Below are positions 39,014 through 48,623 of a DNA stretch of 64,000 bases, one piece after another. The notes under the pieces were generated by a model that was given only the letters and a program-made list of their open reading frames with translations, searched no databases and was not told where the DNA came from. The position numbers were made by a program, and so were the translations under genes. Positions within the stretch are counted from its first letter, which is position 1. The number at the start of each line of letters is the position of its first letter. The DNA is from Alphaproteobacteria bacterium. GTDB taxonomy: Bacteria > Pseudomonadota > Alphaproteobacteria > Rickettsiales > SXRF01. The stretch spans positions 179,133 to 243,132 of the forward strand of contig JAGVLO010000007.1 in the NCBI GenBank assembly GCA_020049775.1, read 5' to 3'.

Positions 39014-40911
39014 CAACGGATAAACGCTTTGAAATAGCAATTTTGTTAAGTTTTGTTTTCATGGCGGCACTTCTATTGTTGTTTACACCGCCGAACATGG
39101 ACGAATTTAATCACTATCACGCTTTGGCTTGTATAAATTACCCTAACTCATGGCTGCACAAATACACCGAAAGCTGTGACGAAAGGCTCGGATTATCTTT
39201 ATTTGGGATAATTCCATGGCAACGCTCGTACGGATATGTCGGCATCACATATTCAATTTTGTACTATCCATTATTTCTTATATGGCCACACTGGATCAGC
39301 ACAAAGGTGCTGGATCTTCTATTAATGATGCCGGGTATATATGCAGCGATAAAACTGCTCAATGTGAGGCTTTCAATTGCTATTCTTGCAATGTGCTGCA
39401 CTTTCCCAATATTGTTCTATACTTTCCATAATTATGGACAACTTGCTCTACAGTTTTCACTTCTGTATGTAATTCCATGGCTAATATACAAGACACTTTT
39501 AGCCGATTCACGAAGCAAGTGGATAAAACTAAATGTGCTGGTTGCAGTTTTATTGGCTGCTGGCATTGAATCGAAAATTGTTTTTGTTTATTTCGTGCCA
39601 TCTATCATAGTTTTGACATTAGGCGCATGCTGGCACATTAGGCCTAATATATTTTCACTCATATATTTTTTGGTCATACGGTTATGGCCAAGCTTTTTGC
39701 TCTTTGCATTCCTGATGTATGCGTTATTCACGGCTGATAGCCCTCGCCTCGTTTGGAACGGCACGGAATGGATAATTAAAGGCACCGTCCCATATTACCA
39801 AGCACTTATTAATTTTGATATTAACAGAGGCCATAAAGTTTCTAATCTATATCTGCTTTACACGCTCATATCTAACTTCTGGCTTAATTTCTACAATGCT
39901 GCTGGTTACTACTACGGCCTTAAGCCTATGGATCTCTTTTTTACAGGAAATTGGGACTGGTATGGCTTCCTGCTAAGTCTGCCATTCTGGTTATGCCTAA
40001 TATTTCTATTTATTTATTATATACGATGCAGAAAGAGGGTGGAAAACCCCATTCAATTACACATATTGATATCGGTATTAGTTGCAACAGCAGCATCTTT
40101 GCTTGCCATAAGTTATAGTAGCAACGCAAAATGGGGACACCACATACTGCAGCCATTCTTTGTGTTTTTGGGTGCAATGGCAATGCTTTTGCAATTTGCG
40201 TGGCAAAATCACCGCCGTATCTTTTACGCCACCGCAACTGTACTGATAGTATCTCAGGTTGCCTGCACAATCTACGTGACTAGTAAGCGCCCTATCATTC
40301 ACCACGACTGGCAAAGGATGGAAGCGCTTTCATACATCAAGAATCATGATCTCGCATCCAGGGCAATTATCAATCATTTAAGCTGGGGTACTTACTATAT
40401 CTCCTCATTATACGGGCCGAAAAACCAAATAATTCTTTTTCAAGCACCCATTGCGGATACCGTTAAATTATCCAAAGAATATAATAAAAATATAGTGTAT
40501 GTTATATGTTGCTCTGGAAATTTGCCACTTTTATCAGAGACAGCTAGATCTACCTACAATATGCGACTGGTATATGTGGGCAGTGGGTATGCTGAATGGC
40601 AGATCTGGACAAATGCTGATATAGACCCGGAGAATGTTAAGGTCATAACAGACGGCAGAGTTGGCATGTCGCCACACAATGAATACAATAAAAACAAAAA
40701 GGCAAGGCCCCCCTCTTTCTTGCCTTTTGATATTCCATACAATTCACAGCGGCTGCTTCCTTTAGTGACGCCTGCAACGCAAAGAATTGGTTACTACAAC
40801 GCTATTACTAGCCGTATTAGGCTTTTGGTTAGCAATACATGCCCGCAAGATAAATACAAAAATGTGCGCACATGGGATAGGTCACCGAGAATTAAGGTTT
40901 GCAATAAATAA
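39010..40911 (+). CDS. Putative GT-C-type multi-pass membrane glycosyltransferase-like protein A
   Basis: Many TMs, acidic PPNMDEFNHYH in the first loop; ATGA overlap with plsC; paralogous to the next gene. Confidence 0.6.
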   Translation: MTTDKRFEIAILLSFVFMAALLLLFTPPNMDEFNHYHALACINYPNSWLHKYTESCDERLGLSLFGIIPWQRSYGYVGITYSILYYPLFLIWPHWISTKVLDLLLMMPGIYAAIKLLNVRLSIAILAMCCTFPILFYTFHNYGQLALQFSLLYVIPWLIYKTLLADSRSKWIKLNVLVAVLLAAGIESKIVFVYFVPSIIVLTLGACWHIRPNIFSLIYFLVIRLWPSFLLFAFLMYALFTADSPRLVWNGTEWIIKGTVPYYQALINFDINRGHKVSNLYLLYTLISNFWLNFYNAAGYYYGLKPMDLFFTGNWDWYGFLLSLPFWLCLIFLFIYYIRCRKRVENPIQLHILISVLVATAASLLAISYSSNAKWGHHILQPFFVFLGAMAMLLQFAWQNHRRIFYATATVLIVSQVACTIYVTSKRPIIHHDWQRMEALSYIKNHDLASRAIINHLSWGTYYISSLYGPKNQIILFQAPIADTVKLSKEYNKNIVYVICCSGNLPLLSETARSTYNMRLVYVGSGYAEWQIWTNADIDPENVKVITDGRVGMSPHNEYNKNKKARPPSFLPFDIPYNSQRLLPLVTPATQRIGYYNAITSRIRLLVSNTCPQDKYKNVRTWDRSPRIKVCNK

Positions 40912-40914
40912 TCT

Positions 40915-42879
40915 ATGACACTTTCTCATCAACAGAATGCTTTCAATTTTACCAATGCCCTCCTCGCGCTTGGTAGAAAACTCTTGAGAACAGAACGCAT
41001 CACAATCCTTGTAAGCATGTCATTGCTATTTATGGCTGGGTTGCTGACATACTGGATTCCACCAGATAATGATGAATTTATTCAGTACCATGCATTGGTA
41101 TGCTGGCTATATCCAAAAGAATGGCTCGAAGTAAATCCAAATGTATGCGGTTTTTATGACATGTATCTGCTCGGGTTTATACCCTGGCAAAGGGCTTACA
41201 ATTACATAGGCGCTACTTACTCCCTCCTCTATTACCCTATTTATTCACTCTGGCCCCATTGGCTAAGTACCAGAGTTCTAGACTCGTTAATTACGTTGGT
41301 AGGTGTCGTCGCGGCGGCGCGACTGCTTAAAATCCGGATGAGCATATCGCTACTATGTTTATGGGCAATCTTCCCGATATTTTTCTTCACCATTCACAAT
41401 TACGGTGCTTTATCTATTCAGCTATCCGCACTCTATCTAGTGCCGCTACTTGCATATAAAACAGTGCAAATTACGGATAAGAAACTCTGGTTGCGCTTTA
41501 ATATACTTACCGGTTTTGTGCTGGCCATGAGTATAGAATCAAAGCCTGTGCTTTTATATTATGTGCCGTCAATCTCTGTCCTAACATTGTTTGCATGCTG
41601 GCATTTGCAGCCCGGAATTAAGAGCATTTTTTATTTTCTTATTAAGCGGCTGTACCCTGCGATATTGCTTTCCGCCGCATTAATGCTCGTATTCTTAACT
41701 GCCAGCATCGCTGTTTACGGATGGAAAGACGATGATTTCACCATTGACCGCTACATATCATACTATGAAGCCCTTATTACAATGGACGTGAAGCCTACCA
41801 CGGTTTCAGAAAAACTAAATCATTTATGGAAGCTGGTTGCGCAGACATGGCTTAATTTCTGCAATTCATCCGGCTACATTAATGGTTTCACCCAAATGAA
41901 TTTTTCTACAGGGGATGTTGACTGGTTTGGCTTTAAGCTTACGTTACCGTTCTGGGGATGCCTGCTATGGCTAATTGTGCTGCACATATATTATTCTAAA
42001 AGAATAGTCTGCCCCCAACAGAAAAACATACTGATTGGGCTTTTTCTGTCTGCAATACTTGGCTTGATTGCAATTGCAAACAGTACGAGTACATGGATGC
42101 CCCACCACGTACTGCCTCCATTTTATTTCTTGCTTGGGGCAATGGCATTAATGCTGCAAACAGCAAGTAATCACAGCAAACGCCAATTTATTGCAATTGT
42201 AGCCATACTCCTGTCATCTCAGGTTGCCTGCGCTTATTACACCGCAATGAAACCAAAGGCTATTCACATACACGCATGGGAACGATTAGATGCACTTAAA
42301 TTCATTAGAGATTATGAATTGTCAGAACGTACTGTAGTTAATAATCTCACATGGGGAACCTATTACCTTTCATCATTGAACGTTTCCAATGGACAATTGG
42401 ATCTTGCTGAACACAGAGCCTGGGTAATATTACGAGCAGCTAATAAAATGGGCAGAGGAGTGACCTATATACAATGTTGTATTGCAGGAGGATTTCCCCT
42501 TCCTAGTGACGCGCTGGCAATACCACTCATGAGGCGTGTATTTATGGCTGATACTCATGCTCCCTGGGAGGTCTGGACCAGTGTTGACCCAGACCCTGAA
42601 AATTTCCCAATTATCACAGATGGTCGTGCGGGCATGGCTGTCCAGCCAGAAAATAAATATAAATCGAAAACAAGAAGGGCGCCTTCATTCTTACCTTATG
42701 ATATGCCCTATAACTTTCAGCGACTGTTGCCACTGGTACGCCCTGCGCATAAACGGGTTGAATATTATAACGACATAAGCAGCAGAATACGGCTTTTATC
42801 CTCTACAAAATGCCCAAATGACGACAATAAGCGCGTACAAACATGGACGACCTCACCGTGGCGCAAAATTTGCCAATAA
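40915..42879 (+). CDS. Putative GT-C-type multi-pass membrane glycosyltransferase-like protein B
   Basis: PPDNDEFIQYHALVCWLYP; full-length similarity to the preceding ORF. Confidence 0.6.
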   Translation: MTLSHQQNAFNFTNALLALGRKLLRTERITILVSMSLLFMAGLLTYWIPPDNDEFIQYHALVCWLYPKEWLEVNPNVCGFYDMYLLGFIPWQRAYNYIGATYSLLYYPIYSLWPHWLSTRVLDSLITLVGVVAAARLLKIRMSISLLCLWAIFPIFFFTIHNYGALSIQLSALYLVPLLAYKTVQITDKKLWLRFNILTGFVLAMSIESKPVLLYYVPSISVLTLFACWHLQPGIKSIFYFLIKRLYPAILLSAALMLVFLTASIAVYGWKDDDFTIDRYISYYEALITMDVKPTTVSEKLNHLWKLVAQTWLNFCNSSGYINGFTQMNFSTGDVDWFGFKLTLPFWGCLLWLIVLHIYYSKRIVCPQQKNILIGLFLSAILGLIAIANSTSTWMPHHVLPPFYFLLGAMALMLQTASNHSKRQFIAIVAILLSSQVACAYYTAMKPKAIHIHAWERLDALKFIRDYELSERTVVNNLTWGTYYLSSLNVSNGQLDLAEHRAWVILRAANKMGRGVTYIQCCIAGGFPLPSDALAIPLMRRVFMADTHAPWEVWTSVDPDPENFPIITDGRAGMAVQPENKYKSKTRRAPSFLPYDMPYNFQRLLPLVRPAHKRVEYYNDISSRIRLLSSTKCPNDDNKRVQTWTTSPWRKICQ

Positions 42880-42982
42880 CGTCTGTAACCAGCGAATTTT
42901 TCTTGAATTTTTTCTATTTTTGTATAGAAACTACGTATAGCGACAATGCTTGAATTCTTTTCCCACTGATAACAGGAACACG

Positions 42983-43705
42983 ATGTCCAAACGCCCCTCC
43001 AAGCGCAAAGCCGACGAACTACGCAAATTAATACTAACCCCGGGTATCAGCCGCCATGCAGAAGGCTCGTGCCTAATTGAATGCGGAAACACTAAAGTAC
43101 TATGCACGGCCTCGGTGGAAACAGGCGTACCCCCTTTCCTGCGTAATACAGGTAAGGGTTGGGTGACCGCTGAGTATGGCATGCTTCCGCGCTCCACCAA
43201 CAGCCGTATGCCGCGTGAGGCCGCCAAGGGCAAGCAGTCCGGCCGCACACAGGAAATACAGCGACTGATTGGCCGATCACTGCGCGCCGTGATGGACATG
43301 AGTATATTGGGCGAACGCCAGATTGTTATTGATTGCGATGTGATTGAGGCAGACGGCGGCACCCGCACGGCATCTATTACCGGAAGTTATGTAGCGCTTG
43401 CACTCGCAATTCAAAAACTCCTCAAGGAAAAAACTATTGCCAAATCACCGCTGACGGGTCAGGTCGCGGCGATTTCCTGCGGTGTATTTAAGGGTACACC
43501 TGTACTCGACCTCGACTATGACGAAGACAGCAACGCCAGCATGGATGCTAATTTTGTCATGACCAACGACGGACGAATCATTGAAATCCAGTGTACTGCC
43601 GAGGAAGCTCCTGTAGAGGAAAAAGAGTTTAATGAGCTTTTGGCACTTGCACGCAAGGGTATTAAAAAGCTTGCTGCAGCACAAAAGAAAGCCTTAGACG
43701 CGTGA
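42983..43705 (+). CDS. rph: Ribonuclease PH
   Basis: [50 protein letters not shown]. Confidence 0.97.
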   Translation: MSKRPSKRKADELRKLILTPGISRHAEGSCLIECGNTKVLCTASVETGVPPFLRNTGKGWVTAEYGMLPRSTNSRMPREAAKGKQSGRTQEIQRLIGRSLRAVMDMSILGERQIVIDCDVIEADGGTRTASITGSYVALALAIQKLLKEKTIAKSPLTGQVAAISCGVFKGTPVLDLDYDEDSNASMDANFVMTNDGRIIEIQCTAEEAPVEEKEFNELLALARKGIKKLAAAQKKALDA

Positions 43706-44322
43706 GTGTATCCATGCAAAAAACCAGTGCATCATTGCTATCTGGCCAGAAACTCGTTATAGCCAGCCATAACTCAGGCAAGGTTGCTGAAATCGCGGAA
43801 ATGATTGCACCACTGCACATCCATGCCATTTCTGCCAGTGATGCCAATGTCATTGAACCGGAAGAAACCGGCATCACATTCGAAGAAAATGCCATTCTAA
43901 AAGCCAAGCATTGCATGAACGTAACCGGTCTTGCTTCACTGGCTGATGATTCCGGCCTTGTAGTTCCTGCCATCGGCGGCGCACCGGGCATATATTCCGC
44001 ACGCTGGGCCGGGCCCAATAAAAATTTTGATGTAGCTTTTGATCGCATCCGTAATGAGCTGGGCAGCAAGCCCGCCAACGCTTATTTTATTTGCGTACTG
44101 GCGCTCTGCCTACCGGATGGCACTACAAAGACTTTTGAAGGACGCATTAACGGCACTCTGGTGTTCCCGCCACGTGGCGTGAATGGATTTGGCTATGACC
44201 CTATATTTATTCCGGAAGGCCATAAAGTAACCTTCGGCGAATTTGACCCGAATGAAAAGAATAAGATAAGCCACCGCTCACGCGCGTTTGCAAAATTTAT
44301 GAATTTTCTACACAAGCATTGA
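43702..44322 (+). CDS. rdgB: Non-canonical purine NTP pyrophosphatase RdgB/HAM1
   Basis: [52 protein letters not shown]. Confidence 0.96.
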   Translation: MSVSMQKTSASLLSGQKLVIASHNSGKVAEIAEMIAPLHIHAISASDANVIEPEETGITFEENAILKAKHCMNVTGLASLADDSGLVVPAIGGAPGIYSARWAGPNKNFDVAFDRIRNELGSKPANAYFICVLALCLPDGTTKTFEGRINGTLVFPPRGVNGFGYDPIFIPEGHKVTFGEFDPNEKNKISHRSRAFAKFMNFLHKH

Positions 44323-44333
44323 AAGGAATAATT

Positions 44334-44936
44334 ATGCGTTTTACCCGTCTTTTGCTCGCGCCACTCGCCCTCTGCATGGCAAGCCCTGCTTTTGCAGCCG
44401 ATAATTACGAATTAGACAAATCGCACACGCGTATCCTGTTTTATGTAAACCACCTTGGCTTTTCCGATACCATTGGCGACATGACAAAATATGACGGTTC
44501 TTTCACGTTCGATGAAAAAGACCCATCAAAAAGCAGTGTGACCCTGTCCCTCGATCCCACAGGTATCCGCACCAGCAGCGAGGCATTGGACAAGCATCTG
44601 CAAAACGCCGATTTCTTCAATACAGAAAAATTTCCTAAAATCACCTTCACCAGCACTGCGGTAAAAGTAACCGGGGAAAATACCGGCGAAGTTACAGGCG
44701 ACATGACACTGCTTGGCGTAACCAAGCCCGTAACGTTAAAGGTCACCTTCAATAAAGGTGATTACCACCCCTACACTAAGTCCTATGTGGCAGGATTTTC
44801 CGGCAGCACCAGTTTCAAGCGTTCCGACTTTGGCATGGCTTACGGCATACCTAACGTCTCCGACGAAGTGAAGCTGGAGTTTGAATTGGAAGGTATCAAC
44901 CTTGACCGAAAAAAAGCTGAAGAAATCGCTAAATAG
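44334..44936 (+). CDS. YceI family periplasmic protein
   Basis: Signal peptide; YELDKSHTRILFYVNHLGFSDTIGDM. Confidence 0.92.
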   Translation: MRFTRLLLAPLALCMASPAFAADNYELDKSHTRILFYVNHLGFSDTIGDMTKYDGSFTFDEKDPSKSSVTLSLDPTGIRTSSEALDKHLQNADFFNTEKFPKITFTSTAVKVTGENTGEVTGDMTLLGVTKPVTLKVTFNKGDYHPYTKSYVAGFSGSTSFKRSDFGMAYGIPNVSDEVKLEFELEGINLDRKKAEEIAK

Positions 44937-44951
44937 AGAAAGGGTTTTTCT

Positions 44952-47054
44952 GTGCGTTTATTTGCTGCAGTCGTAGCCGCCTGTTCGTTATTTGTCAGCA
45001 ATCCGCTAAAAGCGGATACTTCATTTGCATCTTCTGAACAGGAAATCACCAAAGCAACACTTGTCAGCGAGCATAGTGCAATTACACCCGGGCAGCCGCT
45101 GCATGTGGGTGTATTGCTTGAGCCGCGCGAAGGCTGGCACACATACTGGGAAAACCCAGGTGACGCAGGTATGGCAAGCGATCTTGCATGGGCGCTTCCA
45201 CAAGGATTCACTGCAAGCAAAATTGATTGGCCAGCTCCACACCGCGTCATGGAAGGCCCGCTGGTAACATTTTCCTACACGGGAAATATATTCCTTCCGG
45301 CCACTATTAATGTACCCGCTACTCTGGATAGCAACAGCAACCACACACTCCGCGTGCTGGCTACATGGCTTGTCTGCAAAGACATATGCATACCGGAATC
45401 CGCTCAGGTGGAAATCACGCTGCCGGTTGCGAATGGCCCGGTAACTCCCACCCCTGCAGCTCCATTATTTATTCAGCACCGCGCCAACGCCGTAACCCCA
45501 TTGGCAACCACAGCAAGTTACAGCACGCGCAACACCGAGATAGACCTATTCATTACCCTGTCAGCACTTGGCAGTAACAGTATCCGCTCCGCCACGTTCT
45601 TTCCAAGGGAATCCGACATTATAAACTACACTGCCCCTTCATCCTTCAAACTTGACGGGGAAAGCCTGAATATCACCATGGGGCTTAAGGACAAAGCCCC
45701 TACAAAAGAGTTGTCTGGCATCCTCACCATTACTGCTTTGAGCGGACAGGATAAACATTTTGATGTCAGGCTTACTCCAGCAGTTTCCAAGATCGGTGCT
45801 ACCGGAGCAGTCACTCGCGACAGCAGTACAAACAACAACTCCGGCAGCCTGCTGGTGTATATCGGTTTGGCAATCATGGGGGGGCTGATACTAAACCTTA
45901 TGCCCTGCGTGCTGCCCGTTCTTTCCCTGAAAGCACTGGCGATTGCAAAAAAGGCAGGAGAGTCTCCTGCGGCGGTGCGAAAATTGGGTCTGGCCTACAC
46001 AGCAGGTGTCCTTTATTCATTCGCGGTAATAGCACTTTTGCTGATTGCGCTTCGCAACAGCGGCGAGGCCATCGGCTGGGGTTACCAGATGCAGTCGCCC
46101 GCCTTTGTCGGCTTCCTGATTTACCTGCTGTTCTTTGTAGGTTTGAATCTTTCCGGCCTGTTTGAAATGCCGGTGTTGTTTGGAAATACTTCCATGCGCG
46201 CAAACGACGCTACCGCCAGCGGAAGCTTCTTTACCGGCGTGCTAGCAACTGCTGTAGCCACGCCTTGCACTGCACCCTTCATGGCTTCTGCCGTAGGTGC
46301 GGCACTGACCATGCCAACATTGCATGCTCTGCTGATATTTGAAAGCCTCGGCCTCGGGCTTGCGCTGCCATTCCTGCTTATCAGCTTCTTCCCCTCAATG
46401 CTGAAAATGCTTCCCAAACCCGGCGCATGGATGGAAGGATTGAAACAATTCCTTGCCTTCCCCATGTACGCATCAGTTATCTGGCTGCTCTGGGTACTGA
46501 CGCTGCAAACCAGCGCCGGCGGCATGGCCATCGCCCTTAGCGGCATGCTGTGCATCGTGGTGATTATCTGGCTACGTTCGTGTTTCAACCGTGAAAGCCG
46601 TGTCAGCACTGTAATAGCACTGCTTTCCTATGCATTAGTATTTGCCAGCACGCTTTTCGCGCTTGAACGTATAGAGACGGCAAGGATGATGCCAGCATCA
46701 CACATGTCAAACGGGCCAGAGGAAGTGGCATATTCAAAAGAAAAGCTTGCCGCGCTGCGCTCTGCAGGTAAACCCGTATTTGTGGATGCCACCGCCGCAT
46801 GGTGCATCACCTGTCAGGTTAACGCCAAAGTAGCCATCCATACCGATAGAACCATGCAACTTTTTCGTGACAAGGGCATAACGCTGATGATAGCCGACTG
46901 GACGCGCCGCAACCCGGATATCACTGAATTACTGAGCAGTTTTGGTTATAAAGGCGTACCGCTCTATATTTATTACCCACCGCGGAACGCTCAGCCCGTA
47001 ATATTGCCACAACTGCTAAGTGAGGATATAATTGGCAATGTTATTAATAAATAA
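44952..47054 (+). CDS. DsbD/ScsB-like thiol:disulfide interchange protein
   Basis: N-terminal DsbD-like domain, TM region with CVLPVL and ATPCTAPF, C-terminal thioredoxin motif WCITC. Confidence 0.9.
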   Translation: MRLFAAVVAACSLFVSNPLKADTSFASSEQEITKATLVSEHSAITPGQPLHVGVLLEPREGWHTYWENPGDAGMASDLAWALPQGFTASKIDWPAPHRVMEGPLVTFSYTGNIFLPATINVPATLDSNSNHTLRVLATWLVCKDICIPESAQVEITLPVANGPVTPTPAAPLFIQHRANAVTPLATTASYSTRNTEIDLFITLSALGSNSIRSATFFPRESDIINYTAPSSFKLDGESLNITMGLKDKAPTKELSGILTITALSGQDKHFDVRLTPAVSKIGATGAVTRDSSTNNNSGSLLVYIGLAIMGGLILNLMPCVLPVLSLKALAIAKKAGESPAAVRKLGLAYTAGVLYSFAVIALLLIALRNSGEAIGWGYQMQSPAFVGFLIYLLFFVGLNLSGLFEMPVLFGNTSMRANDATASGSFFTGVLATAVATPCTAPFMASAVGAALTMPTLHALLIFESLGLGLALPFLLISFFPSMLKMLPKPGAWMEGLKQFLAFPMYASVIWLLWVLTLQTSAGGMAIALSGMLCIVVIIWLRSCFNRESRVSTVIALLSYALVFASTLFALERIETARMMPASHMSNGPEEVAYSKEKLAALRSAGKPVFVDATAAWCITCQVNAKVAIHTDRTMQLFRDKGITLMIADWTRRNPDITELLSSFGYKGVPLYIYYPPRNAQPVILPQLLSEDIIGNVINK

Positions 47055-47077
47055 ATCCATAGCCTAGGGCTAATTAC

Positions 47078-47809
47078 ATGAAACCGGCACAGTATCTCAT
47101 TCTCAGCATTAGTGTTTGCATATCACTCTTTCTAAAATTGGATGAGGCCTCTGCTGTGCAAGGTGTGTCATCCGCCGTTCAAAGCGGTGCGCAAAACATC
47201 AGCCAGAGCGCAGCTTCACAGATCAACCACATCAAAAAGCAGTTTGAGTATAATCCTGTCGGAAAACCGGCCCATTTGTTTACAAATGCTCAGACCGCTG
47301 AAGGTTTGACTGTAAATCTTGCCGATTTTGCAGGTAAAACTGTGGTGCTTGAGTGGCATAATCCAGAATGCCCTTATGTACAAAAACACTACAGCACAAA
47401 CAACATGCAAAAATTGCAAACCTTTGCCCGTAGCGAGAAAGTTGTGTGGATCACGATTAATTCCAGCTCACCCCATAAAACCGGTTATATTGAAGCAAGA
47501 GATGCGTGGGATTATATATCCAACACAAATTCACGTGCGAATCACTATGTCATAGACCCTAATGGTGGCATAGGCATGGCTTATAATGCGCTGACAACTC
47601 CTAGTGTTGTTATTATCGATTCGGGCGGTAATGTTGCCTATTACGGCGCAATAGATGATAGGGCATCAAGCAATCCGGATGATGTACCTATCGCACGAAA
47701 TTATGTTCAACAGGCCCTCAACAGCCTGTTACTTGGAATGCCGGCAAGTCCCTCTGCCACTATGCCCTATGGTTGTCCAGTCAAGTATCCGCTGGTACCA
47801 GACAATTAA
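47078..47809 (+). CDS. Thioredoxin-fold (redoxin) periplasmic protein
   Basis: Signal peptide; DFAGKTVVLEWHNPECPYVQKHY. Confidence 0.82.
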   Translation: MKPAQYLILSISVCISLFLKLDEASAVQGVSSAVQSGAQNISQSAASQINHIKKQFEYNPVGKPAHLFTNAQTAEGLTVNLADFAGKTVVLEWHNPECPYVQKHYSTNNMQKLQTFARSEKVVWITINSSSPHKTGYIEARDAWDYISNTNSRANHYVIDPNGGIGMAYNALTTPSVVIIDSGGNVAYYGAIDDRASSNPDDVPIARNYVQQALNSLLLGMPASPSATMPYGCPVKYPLVPDN

Positions 47810-48555
47810 GATGATTGCTTTTTAAGTCCCATGGCAGGCTTCACAGCCGCCACGCGCGATCGTTGGCTTTTGCGCAATGCAACGGGTTGATGTACGGGGG
47901 CATAAATCTGTTTCTCAGCCTCTACCAGCAATAGCCCTCCCAATATCGGGAATAAAAAGCTTCCCGACTTTTCAAACCAGCGCGCTAGCCCATACACAGT
48001 GGAGTAGGCCAGCGGAGGCATAAACAGCGCGGTATCAGAACGCATCACGGAAAAATCATGTTCGGACATCAGCTCGCGCATCTGTGTCATGCTGAACGGC
48101 CTGCCGGAACCAAAAGGGTTATTGGAGAAATGCGACCACAAGCCAAGACGGTTGGGAACCACCATCAGTATCCGCCCGCCGGGCGTCAGCACACGCCAAA
48201 TTTCCGACATCATCAGCGCGAGCTGTTCGCTGTTTTCGACACTATGCACCATAAGAACACGGTTTACGCTGTTCTCCTGAAACGGCAATGCCACTTCATC
48301 GGTGATGCATACGCGGTTTGCACTGCCTGGCGGCCAGTATGCCGCTCCCTGATAAGCGGGCATGCACACCATAACCTGTCCGCCTTGCGCCAGGTAATAA
48401 TCGAGATACGGGCTAGTGTAGCCTATCCCAAGCAGTGAGTCTCCCTTCAACTCCGGCCAAAGCTTTAGAATAGCGTGCATCGCCACACGACGTGCGGACT
48501 CACCGAACTTGGTGGTATAAAACTGCCGCAGTGTGACAACATCAGGTGAGAACAT
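47806..48555 (-). CDS. SAM-dependent methyltransferase
   Basis: DSLLGIGYTSPYLDYYLAQ, VNRVLMVHSVENSEQLALMMSEIWRVLTPGGRILMVVPNR. Confidence 0.82.
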   Translation of the reverse strand: MFSPDVVTLRQFYTTKFGESARRVAMHAILKLWPELKGDSLLGIGYTSPYLDYYLAQGGQVMVCMPAYQGAAYWPPGSANRVCITDEVALPFQENSVNRVLMVHSVENSEQLALMMSEIWRVLTPGGRILMVVPNRLGLWSHFSNNPFGSGRPFSMTQMRELMSEHDFSVMRSDTALFMPPLAYSTVYGLARWFEKSGSFLFPILGGLLLVEAEKQIYAPVHQPVALRKSQRSRVAAVKPAMGLKKQSS

Positions 48556-48623
48556 AGCAGAGGTCTATTGACTTTATTGAAGATCCTGACACAAAGATAA
48601 CTCCCTATCCATCATGGAATCAA

